Source: Chromatiales bacterium (lineage in GTDB: Bacteria > Pseudomonadota > Gammaproteobacteria > SpSt-1174). Taken from it: DNA of 64,000 nt. Location of the stretch: assembly GCA_014762505.1 (NCBI GenBank), contig JABURS010000028.1, positions 1-64,000 of the forward strand, read 5' to 3'. The notes under the pieces were generated by a model. It worked only from the letters and a program-made list of their open reading frames with translations. It ran no database searches and was not told where the DNA came from. Position numbers and translations under genes: made by a program. Shown here one piece after another: positions 1 to 9,126 of this stretch (positions are counted from its first letter, which is position 1; each line of letters starts with the position of its first letter).

Positions 1-30
1 GCCGGAGGCGCAGCCCCTGCTGTCCTGGCG

Positions 31-915
31 CTACCCGCCCACCGGCCCCCGCCCGATCGCGCGCCCCATGCGCACCGTCGCCCCGGGTAGCAGGTCGTCT
101 GACCAGTTCACCCCGGAATCGGCGAACAGCAGGATTACCGTCGAGCCCATGTTGAAGCGCCCCATCTCCTCGCCCTTGCGCAGGAAGGGGGCGGGGCGGT
201 CCTCGCCGTAGCGGGTGGTGGTGATGCGCCGGCCGTGGGGCGGGGTGACGAGGCCGGCCCAGACCGTCTCGATGGCGGCGACGTTGATGGCGCCGACCAG
301 GACCATGGCCATGGCGCCCAGCGGGGTGTCGAAGACCGTGACCACGCGCTCGTTGCGGGCGAACAGCCGCGGCACGGTGCGCACGGTATGCGGGGCGACG
401 CTGAACAGCCGGCCCGGGACATGGGTCATGCGGCGCAGGGTGCCGTCCACCGGCATGTGGATGCGGTGATAGTCGCGCGGCGAGAGGTAGAGGGTGGTGA
501 AGCGGCCGCCCGCGAATTCCTCGGCCAGGCCGTCGGAGCCGCCGAGCAGTTCCAGCACGCTGTAGTCGTGTCCCTTGGCCTGCACGAGCCGGCCGCTCGT
601 CACGGGGCCGGCCTGGCTCACGGTGCCGTCCACCGGCGAGGCCACCTGCTGCGGGTCCCTGGCCAGCGGTCGCAGCTCGGGGCGGATGGCCCGGGTGAAG
701 AACGCGTTGAAGCTCGCATAGGCCCCGGGGTCCGGCTCCAGGGCCTCGCTCATGTCCACGCCGAAGTGGCGGATGAACCAGCGCAGGAAGGGGGCCTTCA
801 GCGGCGTACGCAGCCGGGTGAGGGCGAAGATCACGCGGGAGATGGCGTGATGGGGCAGTGCATACAGCGGCAGGGACTTGAGGTAGTCCCCGACGGACGG
901 CTTGTGATCGGTCAT
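31..915 (-). CDS. psd: phosphatidylserine decarboxylase proenzyme
   Basis: Makes phosphatidylethanolamine by decarboxylating phosphatidylserine at the inner membrane. The 294-residue protein has the usual length of the short bacterial family. Near the C-terminus it carries [11 protein letters not shown]; by family knowledge the chain self-cleaves between G257 and S258 to form the pyruvoyl cofactor on the small subunit. The normal LGST reads MGST here. The segment [11 protein letters not shown], with conserved histidines, supports the family. The ATG at 915 lies 8 bases after the stop of the Sco1-like gene, so the two are probably co-transcribed. Confidence 0.96.
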   Translation of the reverse strand: MTDHKPSVGDYLKSLPLYALPHHAISRVIFALTRLRTPLKAPFLRWFIRHFGVDMSEALEPDPGAYASFNAFFTRAIRPELRPLARDPQQVASPVDGTVSQAGPVTSGRLVQAKGHDYSVLELLGGSDGLAEEFAGGRFTTLYLSPRDYHRIHMPVDGTLRRMTHVPGRLFSVAPHTVRTVPRLFARNERVVTVFDTPLGAMAMVLVGAINVAAIETVWAGLVTPPHGRRITTTRYGEDRPAPFLRKGEEMGRFNMGSTVILLFADSGVNWSDDLLPGATVRMGRAIGRGPVGG

Positions 916-923
916 GCCTGTGT

Positions 924-1568
924 TCAGCGGTAGTGCTTGCGCAGCGTGGCGAGGTCGCGGGCCATGGCCAGCGGGTCGTGGGGGGCGCCGAACACGGCGC
1001 TCAGCCGGCCTTTGGGGTCGATGAGCAGGATCGAGGCGCTGTGGTCCACCAGGTAGTTGTCCGGGTCGTTCGGGTCCGGCGTCTTGACGGCGAGGATGCC
1101 GAGCGGGCCGGTCAGCCGGGTGATCTCGGCGTCGGGGCCGGTGATGCCGACGATGTCGTCGTGGAAGTAGCTGACGTAGTCGGCCATGCGTTCCGGGTGG
1201 TCGCGTTCCGGGTCCACCGAGACGAAGACGCCCTGCACGGGGTGTTCGCCGGGCTCGACGGCCTTGAGCGTCGAGCTGATGGTGGCGAGCGTGGTGGGGC
1301 AGATGTCCGGGCAGTAGGTATAGCCGAAGAAGACGAGGCTCCAGCGGCCTTCGAAGCGGGTCTGGTCGAAGTCGTCGCCGCGATGATCGGAGAGCCGGAA
1401 TTCGGGGACCTGGTAGGCCTCGCCGCCCAGCGCGGTTCCGACCTCGAGACCGGGGGCCGTGTTGCTGGCCGAGGGGCCCGTGAAGCGGGCGGCCAGCAGG
1501 CCGAGCACGACGGCCAGTATGGCGACCCCGGCGTAGACGAGGGCGGTTTTGAGTTTGCGCGTATCCAT
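924..1568 (-). CDS. Sco1/SenC family copper chaperone, membrane-anchored
   Basis: Thioredoxin-fold protein of the SCO1/SenC/PrrC family, which delivers copper to the CuA site of cytochrome c oxidase or acts as a periplasmic thiol reductase. One N-terminal membrane segment (about residues 8-27) would anchor it with the domain in the periplasm. The copper ligands are visible: C86 and C90 in YCPDIC, and H176 in LVDHSAS. Length (214 aa) is normal. It is followed at 8 bases by psd. Just upstream of the ATG is AATAATACGCCCCC, a possible -10 box very close to the start. No oxidase genes lie nearby, so its partner cannot be read from context. Confidence 0.92.
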   Translation of the reverse strand: MDTRKLKTALVYAGVAILAVVLGLLAARFTGPSASNTAPGLEVGTALGGEAYQVPEFRLSDHRGDDFDQTRFEGRWSLVFFGYTYCPDICPTTLATISSTLKAVEPGEHPVQGVFVSVDPERDHPERMADYVSYFHDDIVGITGPDAEITRLTGPLGILAVKTPDPNDPDNYLVDHSASILLIDPKGRLSAVFGAPHDPLAMARDLATLRKHYR

Positions 1569-1616
1569 AGGGGGCGTATTATTCCACAGCTTCCGACCTA
1601 CTCACAGACAATCGCG

Positions 1617-2531
1617 ATGCAGCAACGTTCCTCCACCACCGGCCTCGAGACCATCCGCGACTTCATCCGCTGGGGCATGAGCCGCTTCAACGAGGCGGGC
1701 ATCCATTTCGGTCACGGCACCGACAACGCCCTGGACGAGGCCGCCTATCTCACGCTGCACGCCCTGCACCTGCCCACGGACCTGCCGCCGACCCTGCTCG
1801 ACGCCCGTCTCACGCCCGAGGAGAAGCAGGCGGTCGCCAATCTGCTGGAGCGTCGCGTGAGCGAGCGCAAGCCGGCCGCCTATCTCACCCGCCAGGCCTT
1901 TTTCGCCGGGCTGGAGTTCTTCGTCGATGAACGCGTGCTGGTGCCGCGCTCGCCCATCGCGGAGCTGATCCACGACGGCTTCGCCCCCTGGGTGGCGGCG
2001 GACGAGGTGCGCCGGGTACTCGACCTGTGCACCGGCAGCGGCTGCATCGGCATCGCCTGCGCCCACGCCTTCCCCGAGGCGGAGGTGGATCTGGCCGACA
2101 TCTCCCCCGATGCCCTCGCCGTGGCCGGGGAGAACATCCGCCGCCATCAGCTCGGCGAGCGGGTGCGCGCCATCGAGTCCGACCTCTTCGCCGCGCTGGG
2201 CGATGCCCGTTACGACATCATCGTCTCCAATCCTCCCTACGTGGACGCCGAGGACATGGCGGCCCTGCCCGAGGAATACCGTGCCGAGCCCGAGCTGGGG
2301 CTGGCCGCCGGCGACGACGGCCTGGACATCGCCCATCGCATCCTGCGCGAGGCGGGCCGTCACCTCAATCCGGGTGGCATCCTGGTGGTGGAGGTCGGCA
2401 ACAGCGAGGCGGCGCTGGTCGCGGCCTATCCCGACGCGCCCTTCACCTGGCTGGAGTTCGAGCACGGCGGGCAGGGCGTGTTCCTGCTCACCGCCGAACA
2501 GCTCGCGGCGCTGGAACTGCCCGCGGCTTGA
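1617..2531 (+). CDS. prmB: protein-(glutamine-N5) methyltransferase, ribosomal protein uL3-specific
   Basis: SAM-dependent methylase of the HemK/PrmB family; PrmB modifies a glutamine of ribosomal protein L3. The start at 1617 gives 304 residues beginning [20 protein letters not shown], which resembles the PrmB rather than the PrmC N-terminus. The SAM-binding motif [12 protein letters not shown] is near residue 135, and the catalytic NPPY, which clamps the target glutamine, is near 205. The frame stays open far upstream, but that part is antisense to the Sco1 gene and reads as low-complexity shadow. It is transcribed divergently from the Sco1-psd pair and is not next to prfA, which favours PrmB over PrmC. 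Confidence 0.93.
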   Translation: MQQRSSTTGLETIRDFIRWGMSRFNEAGIHFGHGTDNALDEAAYLTLHALHLPTDLPPTLLDARLTPEEKQAVANLLERRVSERKPAAYLTRQAFFAGLEFFVDERVLVPRSPIAELIHDGFAPWVAADEVRRVLDLCTGSGCIGIACAHAFPEAEVDLADISPDALAVAGENIRRHQLGERVRAIESDLFAALGDARYDIIVSNPPYVDAEDMAALPEEYRAEPELGLAAGDDGLDIAHRILREAGRHLNPGGILVVEVGNSEAALVAAYPDAPFTWLEFEHGGQGVFLLTAEQLAALELPAA

Positions 2532-2576
2532 CCGAGGTCATCGCCCGGGCGCATCCACGCGGGTAAGTTGCCCGGC

Positions 2577-3965
2577 ATGACGACTTCCCAGCAGATCGAA
2601 TTCGATACCGACCTGATCCGCCGCTACGACACGGCCGGGCCGCGCTATACCTCCTATCCCACCGCCGTGCAGTTCCACGAGGGGTTCACGGCGGCGCGTT
2701 ATGCCGAGATCGCGCGGGCCACGAACGCGAAAGGCGGGCCGCTGTCGCTGTATTTCCACCTGCCGTTCTGCGACACGGTCTGTTACTACTGCGCCTGCAA
2801 CAAGGTGGTGACGAAGAACCGCGACCGGGCGCAGCCCTACCTGGACCGCCTGCATCGCGAGATCGCGATGCAGGCGGCGTTGTTCGACGACCACCGGCCC
2901 GTCGACCAGCTGCACTGGGGCGGCGGCACGCCGACCTTCATCAGCCACGCGCAGATGCGCGAACTCATGCGCGTGACCGGCGAGCACTTCAACCTGCGCG
3001 GCGACGACAGCGGCGAGTACTCCATCGAGATCGACCCGCGGGAGGTGCACCCGGACACCATCGCCACCCTGCGCGAGATCGGTTTCAACCGGCTGAGCCT
3101 GGGCGTGCAGGACTTCGATCCGCGCGTACAGCAGGCCGTGAACCGCATCCAGAGCGAGGAAGAGACCCTTGGCGTGATCCGAGAGGCGCGCGCGGCGGGC
3201 TTCCGGTCGATCAGCGTCGACCTCATCTACGGCCTGCCGCTGCAGTCGCCCGGGAGTTTTCACGACACGGTGGCGCGCATCATCGACGTGAATCCCGACC
3301 GCGTCTCGGTGTTCAACTACGCGCACATGCCCGAGCTCTTCAAGCCGCAGCGACGCATCAACGAGACCGAGCTGCCCAGTCCCGCCGACAAGCTCGAGAT
3401 CCTGCATCAGACCATCGATCAGCTGTCGGCGGCGGGTTACGTCTACATCGGCATGGACCACTTCGCCAAGCCCGATGACGAGCTCGCCGTGGCCCAGCGC
3501 GAGGGCACGCTGTACCGCAACTTCCAGGGCTACTCCACGCACGCCGAGTGCGACCTGGTGGCCATGGGCGTGACCTCCATCGGCATGGTGGGCGATGCCT
3601 ATGCGCAGAACCTGAAAGGACTCGAGGACTACTACGCCCGCATCGATGCCGGCGAACTCGCCGTGTTCCGCGGCGTGGAACTCGATGCCGACGATAAACT
3701 CCGACGCGCCGTCATCACCGACCTCATCTGTCACTTCGTGCTGGATTTCGCCGTGGTGGAGCGGGGCCACGGCATCGTCTTTGCCGATTACTTCGCCGAG
3801 GAACTCGAGGCGCTGAGGGTCATGGAGGCCGATGGCCTGTTGAGCCTGGATGCCGGGGGCATTCGCGTGAGTCCGCGCGGGCGCCTGCTGATCCGCAACA
3901 TCTGCATGGTGTTTGACCGCTACCTGCGCGAGGCGCGCGAGCGGCGTTTCTCCAGGGTGATCTGA
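2577..3965 (+). CDS. hemN: oxygen-independent coproporphyrinogen III oxidase (radical SAM)
   Basis: Converts coproporphyrinogen III to protoporphyrinogen IX without oxygen, in haem synthesis. The radical-SAM cluster motif CDTVCYYCAC (C65, C69, C72, then C74) matches the HemN pattern. GGGTPTF follows, as expected for SAM binding, and the HemN C-terminal domain is present. The ATG at 2577 gives 462 residues, close to E. coli HemN (457). A TTG at 2568 in the same frame would add three residues and is less likely. The full-length protein separates it from the shorter HemW relatives, which lack HemN activity. Confidence 0.95.
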   Translation: MTTSQQIEFDTDLIRRYDTAGPRYTSYPTAVQFHEGFTAARYAEIARATNAKGGPLSLYFHLPFCDTVCYYCACNKVVTKNRDRAQPYLDRLHREIAMQAALFDDHRPVDQLHWGGGTPTFISHAQMRELMRVTGEHFNLRGDDSGEYSIEIDPREVHPDTIATLREIGFNRLSLGVQDFDPRVQQAVNRIQSEEETLGVIREARAAGFRSISVDLIYGLPLQSPGSFHDTVARIIDVNPDRVSVFNYAHMPELFKPQRRINETELPSPADKLEILHQTIDQLSAAGYVYIGMDHFAKPDDELAVAQREGTLYRNFQGYSTHAECDLVAMGVTSIGMVGDAYAQNLKGLEDYYARIDAGELAVFRGVELDADDKLRRAVITDLICHFVLDFAVVERGHGIVFADYFAEELEALRVMEADGLLSLDAGGIRVSPRGRLLIRNICMVFDRYLREARERRFSRVI

Positions 3966-3975
3966 CCCCGCAGCT

Positions 3976-3997
3976 GCCCGCCGGGAGGTCGGCGGGC
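3976..3997. terminator. GC-rich hairpin between convergent hemN and the DUF3592 gene
   Basis: Perfect 7-bp stem GCCCGCC/GGCGGGC with an 8-base loop, lying between the convergent stops of hemN and the DUF3592 gene. There is no T-run on either side, so intrinsic termination is uncertain. The position suggests a bidirectional end. Confidence 0.45.
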
Positions 3998-5704
3998 CTA
4001 CGTCGTCAGACCGATGGCCGCTTCCAGCCGCTGCTTGATGTGTTCGGCCAGATGGGAGCCGGGAATGCCGTCACCCAGCGGTATCTTGCGCCCGTTGCGG
4101 GAGAGCGCGTGCAGCTGGTAGTACACCGTGCGCCTGCCGCCCACGGTGCTCGAGCCCCCCTGTTTGATCCGGATCTCCTCCACATCGTCGACAAAGCCAC
4201 GGCGTGCGCGGCTCAGCCCGAGCAGGGTGCGCCGGCTGGTGATCTCGCCGTTGTGCACGATCACTTCCAGCGAGTTGCCGGCGATGTAGACGCCTGCGAG
4301 GAACAGGCCGAGGCCGACCAGGCCGAAGACGAGACCGAACAGCCCCCCGGCCCAGGCGAACCAGTCAGAAGGGTCTTCCACGATGCCGCGCCCGAGGAAC
4401 ACCACCGGCACGAAGAACACCACCCCGAACACGAGCAGGGCGACGCCCATGCCGCGCAGTCGCGAACTAGGGTAGGCGAAGCGATGGCTGTCGCCGCGGG
4501 TCTCGATCCCGACCACCTTCGCCGGGATCTCGATGTCGGCGTGCACGGACTCCAGCTCGGGGGCGGCACGGATGTGGCTGGGGCGTGGATTCTCGTTTTG
4601 CTCCACCGGGATCGTCACGCGTCGGTCCAGGTCCACGCCGGGCACCTCGGCGGTGAGATGCAGTTCCCACTCGTGGTAGTCGCGATCCGGCTCATCGCTC
4701 GGCGGCAGGTCGGGCGGCGTGTCGAAGCGGAACTCGAGCTGGGTGCCGCGGCCCACCGCCATGGGCGTGAGCGTCTGGGTACGCTCCCACAGCACGGTCT
4801 CGCTGCGGCTGGTGCTCTTGCCGCTGCGGCGGATACGCACGTGCTTGCACAGCAGCTGCACGTCCACCTGTTCCCGGCTGGCCAGCCGGCCTTCGAGTTT
4901 GATGGTGCCGGCCACCGCGCCACCGACCTGGCCCGGGTGCGGATCCAGTCGTACCTCGACCACGCCAAAGCGCTTCCAGCCGAGATAGCCCTTGACCGTC
5001 ATGTATCCGAGCCACAGGGCGGCGAGCGGGAACAACAACACAACGAGAATGGCCAGGTTGCCCTTGCCGATCTCCTCCGGGATCGCCAGGACGCCGGGCA
5101 GCGGGATGAGCGTGAACATCGCCGTCATGAAGCCGAACACGTAGACCTGGGCCAGCCCCTTTTCGCGGATCACGGGGCGGCCGTGCAGGTCCTGCCCGGC
5201 CTTGCGCTGGGCAAGGCGGCCGATGAAGGTGAAGAACAGGCCGGCCCCCGCGAAGACGATGGCGAAGATGGACATGAAGCCCATGAGCGGCCAGCGCAGT
5301 TCGCGGTCGAGCAGGGCCTCGGTCGGATCGGCGGGGTTCACCCAGGCGGTGAGGTGGTGGTTGTTGCGCTGGGCATGGGCCAGCTTGCTGTGCCAGCGCT
5401 GGTGGTAGTCGCCGATGTTGTCGCTGCCGCCGTGCACGCTCACGCGGGTGCCCGTGTAGTCCCGGCCATCGAAGCGGTAGCGGTAGGTGGCATCGACCCG
5501 GTAGGTGGTGCCGTCGTCGCTGCGCGAGACGTGCAGGTCGGTGGCAAGCACCGTGGCCTGCACCGGCACCCAGTCGCGGGCCTCGAGATAATTGAGTGCC
5601 GCGCCACCGATCATGAAGATCCCGAAGCCGAGCCCGACGGCGACGAAGATCAGGCCGAAGTAGTTGAGGCCCTTGCCGGCCTTCTTTTTCGTGGTGGTTT
5701 TCAC
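3998..5704 (-). CDS. DUF3592-type multi-pass membrane protein with a soluble middle domain
   Basis: I recognise the N-terminal part as DUF3592-like: a membrane segment near residues 14-40, an extracytoplasmic beta-type region containing YRVDATYRYRFDGRDYTGTR, then a second membrane segment near 135-157. Two more hydrophobic segments follow. A soluble region (about 220-370) rich in beta-type sequence ends in IPVEQ and resembles an arrestin-like or immunoglobulin-like fold (inference). A final membrane pair precedes a basic C-terminal domain. The GTG at 5704 follows a GGGAGCG ribosome site. An ATG 72 bases upstream adds 24 unlikely residues. Function is unknown. It stands alone, convergent with hemN and divergent from aroC. 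Confidence 0.75.
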   Translation of the reverse strand: MKTTTKKKAGKGLNYFGLIFVAVGLGFGIFMIGGAALNYLEARDWVPVQATVLATDLHVSRSDDGTTYRVDATYRYRFDGRDYTGTRVSVHGGSDNIGDYHQRWHSKLAHAQRNNHHLTAWVNPADPTEALLDRELRWPLMGFMSIFAIVFAGAGLFFTFIGRLAQRKAGQDLHGRPVIREKGLAQVYVFGFMTAMFTLIPLPGVLAIPEEIGKGNLAILVVLLFPLAALWLGYMTVKGYLGWKRFGVVEVRLDPHPGQVGGAVAGTIKLEGRLASREQVDVQLLCKHVRIRRSGKSTSRSETVLWERTQTLTPMAVGRGTQLEFRFDTPPDLPPSDEPDRDYHEWELHLTAEVPGVDLDRRVTIPVEQNENPRPSHIRAAPELESVHADIEIPAKVVGIETRGDSHRFAYPSSRLRGMGVALLVFGVVFFVPVVFLGRGIVEDPSDWFAWAGGLFGLVFGLVGLGLFLAGVYIAGNSLEVIVHNGEITSRRTLLGLSRARRGFVDDVEEIRIKQGGSSTVGGRRTVYYQLHALSRNGRKIPLGDGIPGSHLAEHIKQRLEAAIGLTT

Positions 5705-5804
5705 GCGCCGCTCCCGCCCAAAGACCGATGCATTATGCGGTTTTTGGCCGTGGCTGATAAGGCGGAAGGCGGGCACGCGCGAACGGCGACACGGCGCGGA
5801 AACC

Positions 5805-5820
5805 TGCTACAATGCGCGCC
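5805..5820 (+). promoter_or_regulatory. extended -10 promoter abutting the aroC start
   Basis: TGCTACAAT (TG-n-TACAAT, -10 hexamer at 5808-5813) lies 7 bases before the ATG at 5821. No convincing -35 box and no Shine-Dalgarno site fit in the gap. If this is the true promoter, the mRNA starts at or next to the AUG. Confidence 0.5.
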
Positions 5821-6918
5821 ATGTCAGGAAACAGCATCGGCAAACTGTTCACGGTCACCTCCTTCGGTGAGAGTCACGGCCCGGCCATCGGCTGCATCGT
5901 CGACGGCTGCCCGCCCGGTATGGAACTCTCCGAGGCCGACCTGCAGCAGGACCTGGAGCGCCGCCGCCCCGGCAAGACGCGCCACACCACCCAGCGCCGT
6001 GAACCCGACCAGGTGGAGATCCTCTCCGGCGTGTTCGAGGGCCGTACCACCGGCACGCCGATCGCGCTCATGATCCGCAACGTGGACCAGCGCTCCAAGG
6101 ACTACGGCGACATCATGAACACCTTCCGTCCGGGGCACGCCGATTACACCTATTACAGGAAATACGGCCTGCGCGACTACCGCGGCGGCGGCCGTTCCTC
6201 GGCCCGCGAGACGGCCATGCGCGTGGCGGCCGGCGCCATCGCCAAGAAGTACCTGAAGGAACGCCATGGCGTGCTCATCCGCGGCTACCTCGCCCAGCTC
6301 GGCCCCATCCGGGCCGAGGCCTTCGACTGGGACGAGGTGGAGAACAATCCCTTCTTCTGTCCGGACGCCGGCAAGGTGGCCGAGATGGAAAAGTACATGG
6401 ACGCCCTGCGCAAGGAGGGCAACTCCATCGGCGCGCGCATCAACGTGGTGGCCCAGGGCGTGCCGCCGGGCTGGGGCGAACCCATCTTCGACCGGCTGGA
6501 TGCCGACATCGCCCACGCGATGATGGCCATCAATGCGGTCAAGGGCGTGGAGATCGGCGCGGGCTTTGCCTGCGTGGAGCAGAAGGGCACCGAGCACCGC
6601 GACGAGATCACCATGGACGGTTTCCTCTCCAACCACGCCGGTGGCGTGCTGGGCGGCATCTCCTCGGGGCAGGACATCGCGGTGTCCATCGCGCTCAAGC
6701 CGACCTCCAGCATGCGCCTGCCCGGACGCAGCGTGGACCTCGACGGCAACCCCGCCGAGGTGATCACCACCGGCCGCCACGACCCCTGCGTGGGCATACG
6801 CGCCACCCCCATCGCCGAGGCCATGCTGGCCATCGTGCTGATGGACCACATGCTGCGCCACCGCGCCCAGAACGCCGACGTCACCACGGACCTCCCGGAC
6901 ATCCCGGCCTCTGCCTGA
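5821..6918 (+). CDS. aroC: chorismate synthase
   Basis: Last step of the shikimate pathway: EPSP to chorismate, using reduced FMN. The start [20 protein letters not shown] is the canonical N-terminus. Other family signatures are [20 protein letters not shown] and the C-terminal [17 protein letters not shown]. At 365 residues it has the typical length. A second ATG 9 bases upstream (5812) is in frame but overlaps the -10 box, so 5821 is preferred. Four bases separate its stop from the MFS gene, indicating an operon. The chorismate it makes feeds the tryptophan genes near 18.5-21.2 kb. Confidence 0.97.
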   Translation: MSGNSIGKLFTVTSFGESHGPAIGCIVDGCPPGMELSEADLQQDLERRRPGKTRHTTQRREPDQVEILSGVFEGRTTGTPIALMIRNVDQRSKDYGDIMNTFRPGHADYTYYRKYGLRDYRGGGRSSARETAMRVAAGAIAKKYLKERHGVLIRGYLAQLGPIRAEAFDWDEVENNPFFCPDAGKVAEMEKYMDALRKEGNSIGARINVVAQGVPPGWGEPIFDRLDADIAHAMMAINAVKGVEIGAGFACVEQKGTEHRDEITMDGFLSNHAGGVLGGISSGQDIAVSIALKPTSSMRLPGRSVDLDGNPAEVITTGRHDPCVGIRATPIAEAMLAIVLMDHMLRHRAQNADVTTDLPDIPASA

Positions 6919-6922
6919 CGGC

Positions 6923-8119
6923 ATGCGTGCCACCGCCCCAGGCCCGGCCCCGTATTACCGGCTGTCCGGGCTGTACTTCTTCTATTTCGCGAGCATCGGG
7001 GCCTTCGTCCCGTTCTGGTCGCTGTACCTGGCCGACCTCGGCTTCGCCCCCGCCGCCATCGGCGAGCTGATGGCCATCCTGGTCGCCACCAAGATCATCG
7101 CCCCCAACCTCTGGGGCTGGATGGCCGACCACACCGGCCAGCGCATGCGCATCATCCGCATCGCCACCTTCCTCGCCTTCCTCATCTTCATGGGCGTGAT
7201 CTTCGTCAGCGGCTACTGGCCGCTGGCCATCCTCATGGCCGCCTTCAGCTTCTTCTGGCACGCGACCCTGCCGCAGCTGGAGGCCACCACCATGGGGCAC
7301 CTGCGCGAGGACGCCCACCGCTATGCGCACATCCGCCTGTGGGGGTCGATCGGCTTCATCGTCAGCGTGAGCCTGATGTCGCCGGTGTTCGATGCCATCG
7401 GTATCCAGTGGTTGCCGGTGATCGTGCTGCTGCTGCTGGGCGGCATCTGGCTCAATGCCCTGTTCGTGCCGGGCGAGGGGGAGGTGGTCGCGCAGGACGA
7501 CGGCGTCTCGATCTGGCGGGTGCTGCGCACGCCGGCGGTGATCGCGCTGTTCGCCGCCTGCTTCTTCATGCAGGCCAGCCACGGCCCCTACTACACCTTT
7601 TTCAGCATCTACCTCGAGGACCACGGCTATGCGCGCAGCGTGGTCGGCTCGCTGTGGGCGCTGGGAGTGGTCGCCGAGGTGCTGGTCTTCACCCAGATGC
7701 ACCGGCTGCTGCCGCGCTTCGGCGCCTCGCGCCTGCTGCTGTTCGCCATCGTCGTGACCACGCTGCGCTGGGTGCTCATCGCCCTGTTCGTGGACGTGGT
7801 GCCGGTGCTGCTGGTCGCCCAGCTCATGCACGCGGCGAGCTACGGGCTGTATCACGCCGCGGCCATCTCGCTGATCCACAGGCTGTTTCCCGGACGCCTG
7901 CAGGGGCGCGGCCAGGCCCTGTATTCCAGCCTGAGCTTCGGGGTGGGCGGGGCGCTGGGCAGCCTGGCCAGCGGGTATGTCTGGGAGGGCCAGGGCGGGG
8001 CGGCCACCTACCTGCTGGCGGCGATGCTCGCCGGCCTCGGCATCCTGGCCGCCATCGCCACCCGTGTCCTGGTCCCGCGCCTGCTGGCCGCGCAGGGGCG
8101 CTCGCTGAGGGACGTCTAG
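6923..8119 (+). CDS. MFS transporter, HcaT/nucleoside-symporter-like
   Basis: A 398-residue protein with about twelve membrane segments. The N-terminal pattern YYRLSGLYFFYFASIGAF, then WMADHTGQRMRI in the first cytoplasmic loop, matches the MFS_1-like group that includes 3-phenylpropionate permease HcaT. HIRLWGSIGFI around the fourth and fifth helices is also typical. The substrate cannot be inferred. The gene begins 4 bases after aroC and is probably expressed with it. Its stop faces the LysR gene across about 20 bases. Confidence 0.85.
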   Translation: MRATAPGPAPYYRLSGLYFFYFASIGAFVPFWSLYLADLGFAPAAIGELMAILVATKIIAPNLWGWMADHTGQRMRIIRIATFLAFLIFMGVIFVSGYWPLAILMAAFSFFWHATLPQLEATTMGHLREDAHRYAHIRLWGSIGFIVSVSLMSPVFDAIGIQWLPVIVLLLLGGIWLNALFVPGEGEVVAQDDGVSIWRVLRTPAVIALFAACFFMQASHGPYYTFFSIYLEDHGYARSVVGSLWALGVVAEVLVFTQMHRLLPRFGASRLLLFAIVVTTLRWVLIALFVDVVPVLLVAQLMHAASYGLYHAAAISLIHRLFPGRLQGRGQALYSSLSFGVGGALGSLASGYVWEGQGGAATYLLAAMLAGLGILAAIATRVLVPRLLAAQGRSLRDV

Positions 8120-8139
8120 GCAGGGGAGGCGCCTGGCCG

Positions 8140-9012
8140 CTAGTCCGGGTGTGCGGCCAGTGTCTCGATGAAGGCCTGGGCGGCGTTGGACAGCGTGCGC
8201 TCGCGGTGGCGTACCGTGCCGAGCTGGCGAACCAGCCGTAATTCTTCTACATGGAGTTCCCGGAGTTCCGGGCCGAGCATGGTGCGGGGCAGCGCGCTCC
8301 AGCCCAGGCCGATGGAGACCATCATCTTGATGGTCTCCATGTAGTTGGTCTCGAGATTGACGTTGAGTGTGGTGCCCGTGGCCGCCACGGCGCCGGCGAT
8401 GATCTCGCGGGTGTAGGTGCCCACGGCCGGCAGGATGGCGGGGTAGGCGGCCAGCTCGCGCAGCGCCACCTGGCCCCGCCCGGCGAGCGGGTGGTTGAGC
8501 CCGGTGACGACCACCAGCGGATCGTCCCAGACGAGGCCTGTGTCAAGGACGGGCGCGGGGGCCGAGGGTAACGTGACCACCGCCAGTTCCAGATCGCCGT
8601 GCTCCACCGCGGCGCAGGCGGCCTCCGAATCCATGAAGCGCAGGTCCAGTTCCACCTGCGGATGGTCGCGGGTGTAGCGGCGCAGCACCGGCGGCAGGCG
8701 ATGCAGGCCGATGTGGTGGGAGGTGGCCAGGCTGAGCGGGCCGCGCACCTCCAGCGAGAGGTTGGCGATGAGCCGGCGGCTCTCCTCCAGCTCCTGCAGG
8801 ATGCGCCGGGCATTGGGCAGCAGGGTGCGGCCCGCCTCGGTGAGCGCCAGGCGCCGGCCGATGCGGTCGAACAGCGGCGTACCGAGTTCGGTCTCCAGCC
8901 CCGCGAGCCGCTTGCTCACGGCCGGCTGGGTGAGGTGCAGGGCCTCGGCGGCGCGGGAGACCGAGGCCGCCTCGGCCACGGCGACGAAGGTCTGCAGGGC
9001 CTGGATCTCCAT
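8140..9012 (-). CDS. LysR-type transcriptional regulator, divergent from leuC
   Basis: An N-terminal winged helix-turn-helix (residues 1-60; AAEALHLTQPAVSKRLAGLE) and a periplasmic-binding-like effector domain follow the LTTR layout in 290 residues. It is transcribed away from leuC with a shared 114-bp control region containing a T-N11-A palindrome, so leucine-pathway control is plausible. A divergent LysR gene beside leuC is also known in Pseudomonas. The inducer is unknown; 2-isopropylmalate would be the natural guess by analogy with other leu regulators. Confidence 0.92.
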   Translation of the reverse strand: MEIQALQTFVAVAEAASVSRAAEALHLTQPAVSKRLAGLETELGTPLFDRIGRRLALTEAGRTLLPNARRILQELEESRRLIANLSLEVRGPLSLATSHHIGLHRLPPVLRRYTRDHPQVELDLRFMDSEAACAAVEHGDLELAVVTLPSAPAPVLDTGLVWDDPLVVVTGLNHPLAGRGQVALRELAAYPAILPAVGTYTREIIAGAVAATGTTLNVNLETNYMETIKMMVSIGLGWSALPRTMLGPELRELHVEELRLVRQLGTVRHRERTLSNAAQAFIETLAAHPD

Positions 9013-9126
9013 GGCGATGCCTCCTGATTGGATTCCTGTGAGGAATCAAATATATGAAAAATATGAATTGGCGTTATTCTAACGCGATGCGTAGACTGGT
9101 CGCCATCCTCAAGTGAGATCCGATAC
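9013..9126. promoter_or_regulatory. lysR/leuC divergent control region with two palindromes
   Basis: Two inverted repeats are visible. The first, GATTCC-TGTGA-GGAATC (9031-9047), contains a T-N11-A LysR-type box (T9033, A9045). The second is GCGTTA-TTC-TAACGC (9071-9085). The A/T-rich stretch between them (TATATGAAAAATATGAATT) stands out from the surrounding GC. A weak leuC promoter could be TTGGCG (9068-9073), an 18-bp gap, then TAGACT (9092-9097). The second palindrome lies inside that spacer. Confidence 0.65.

Noticed and set aside
933-1616. Upstream extension of the prmB frame
   Set aside because: It is antisense to the Sco1-like gene and low in complexity. PrmB homology begins at the ATG at 1617.
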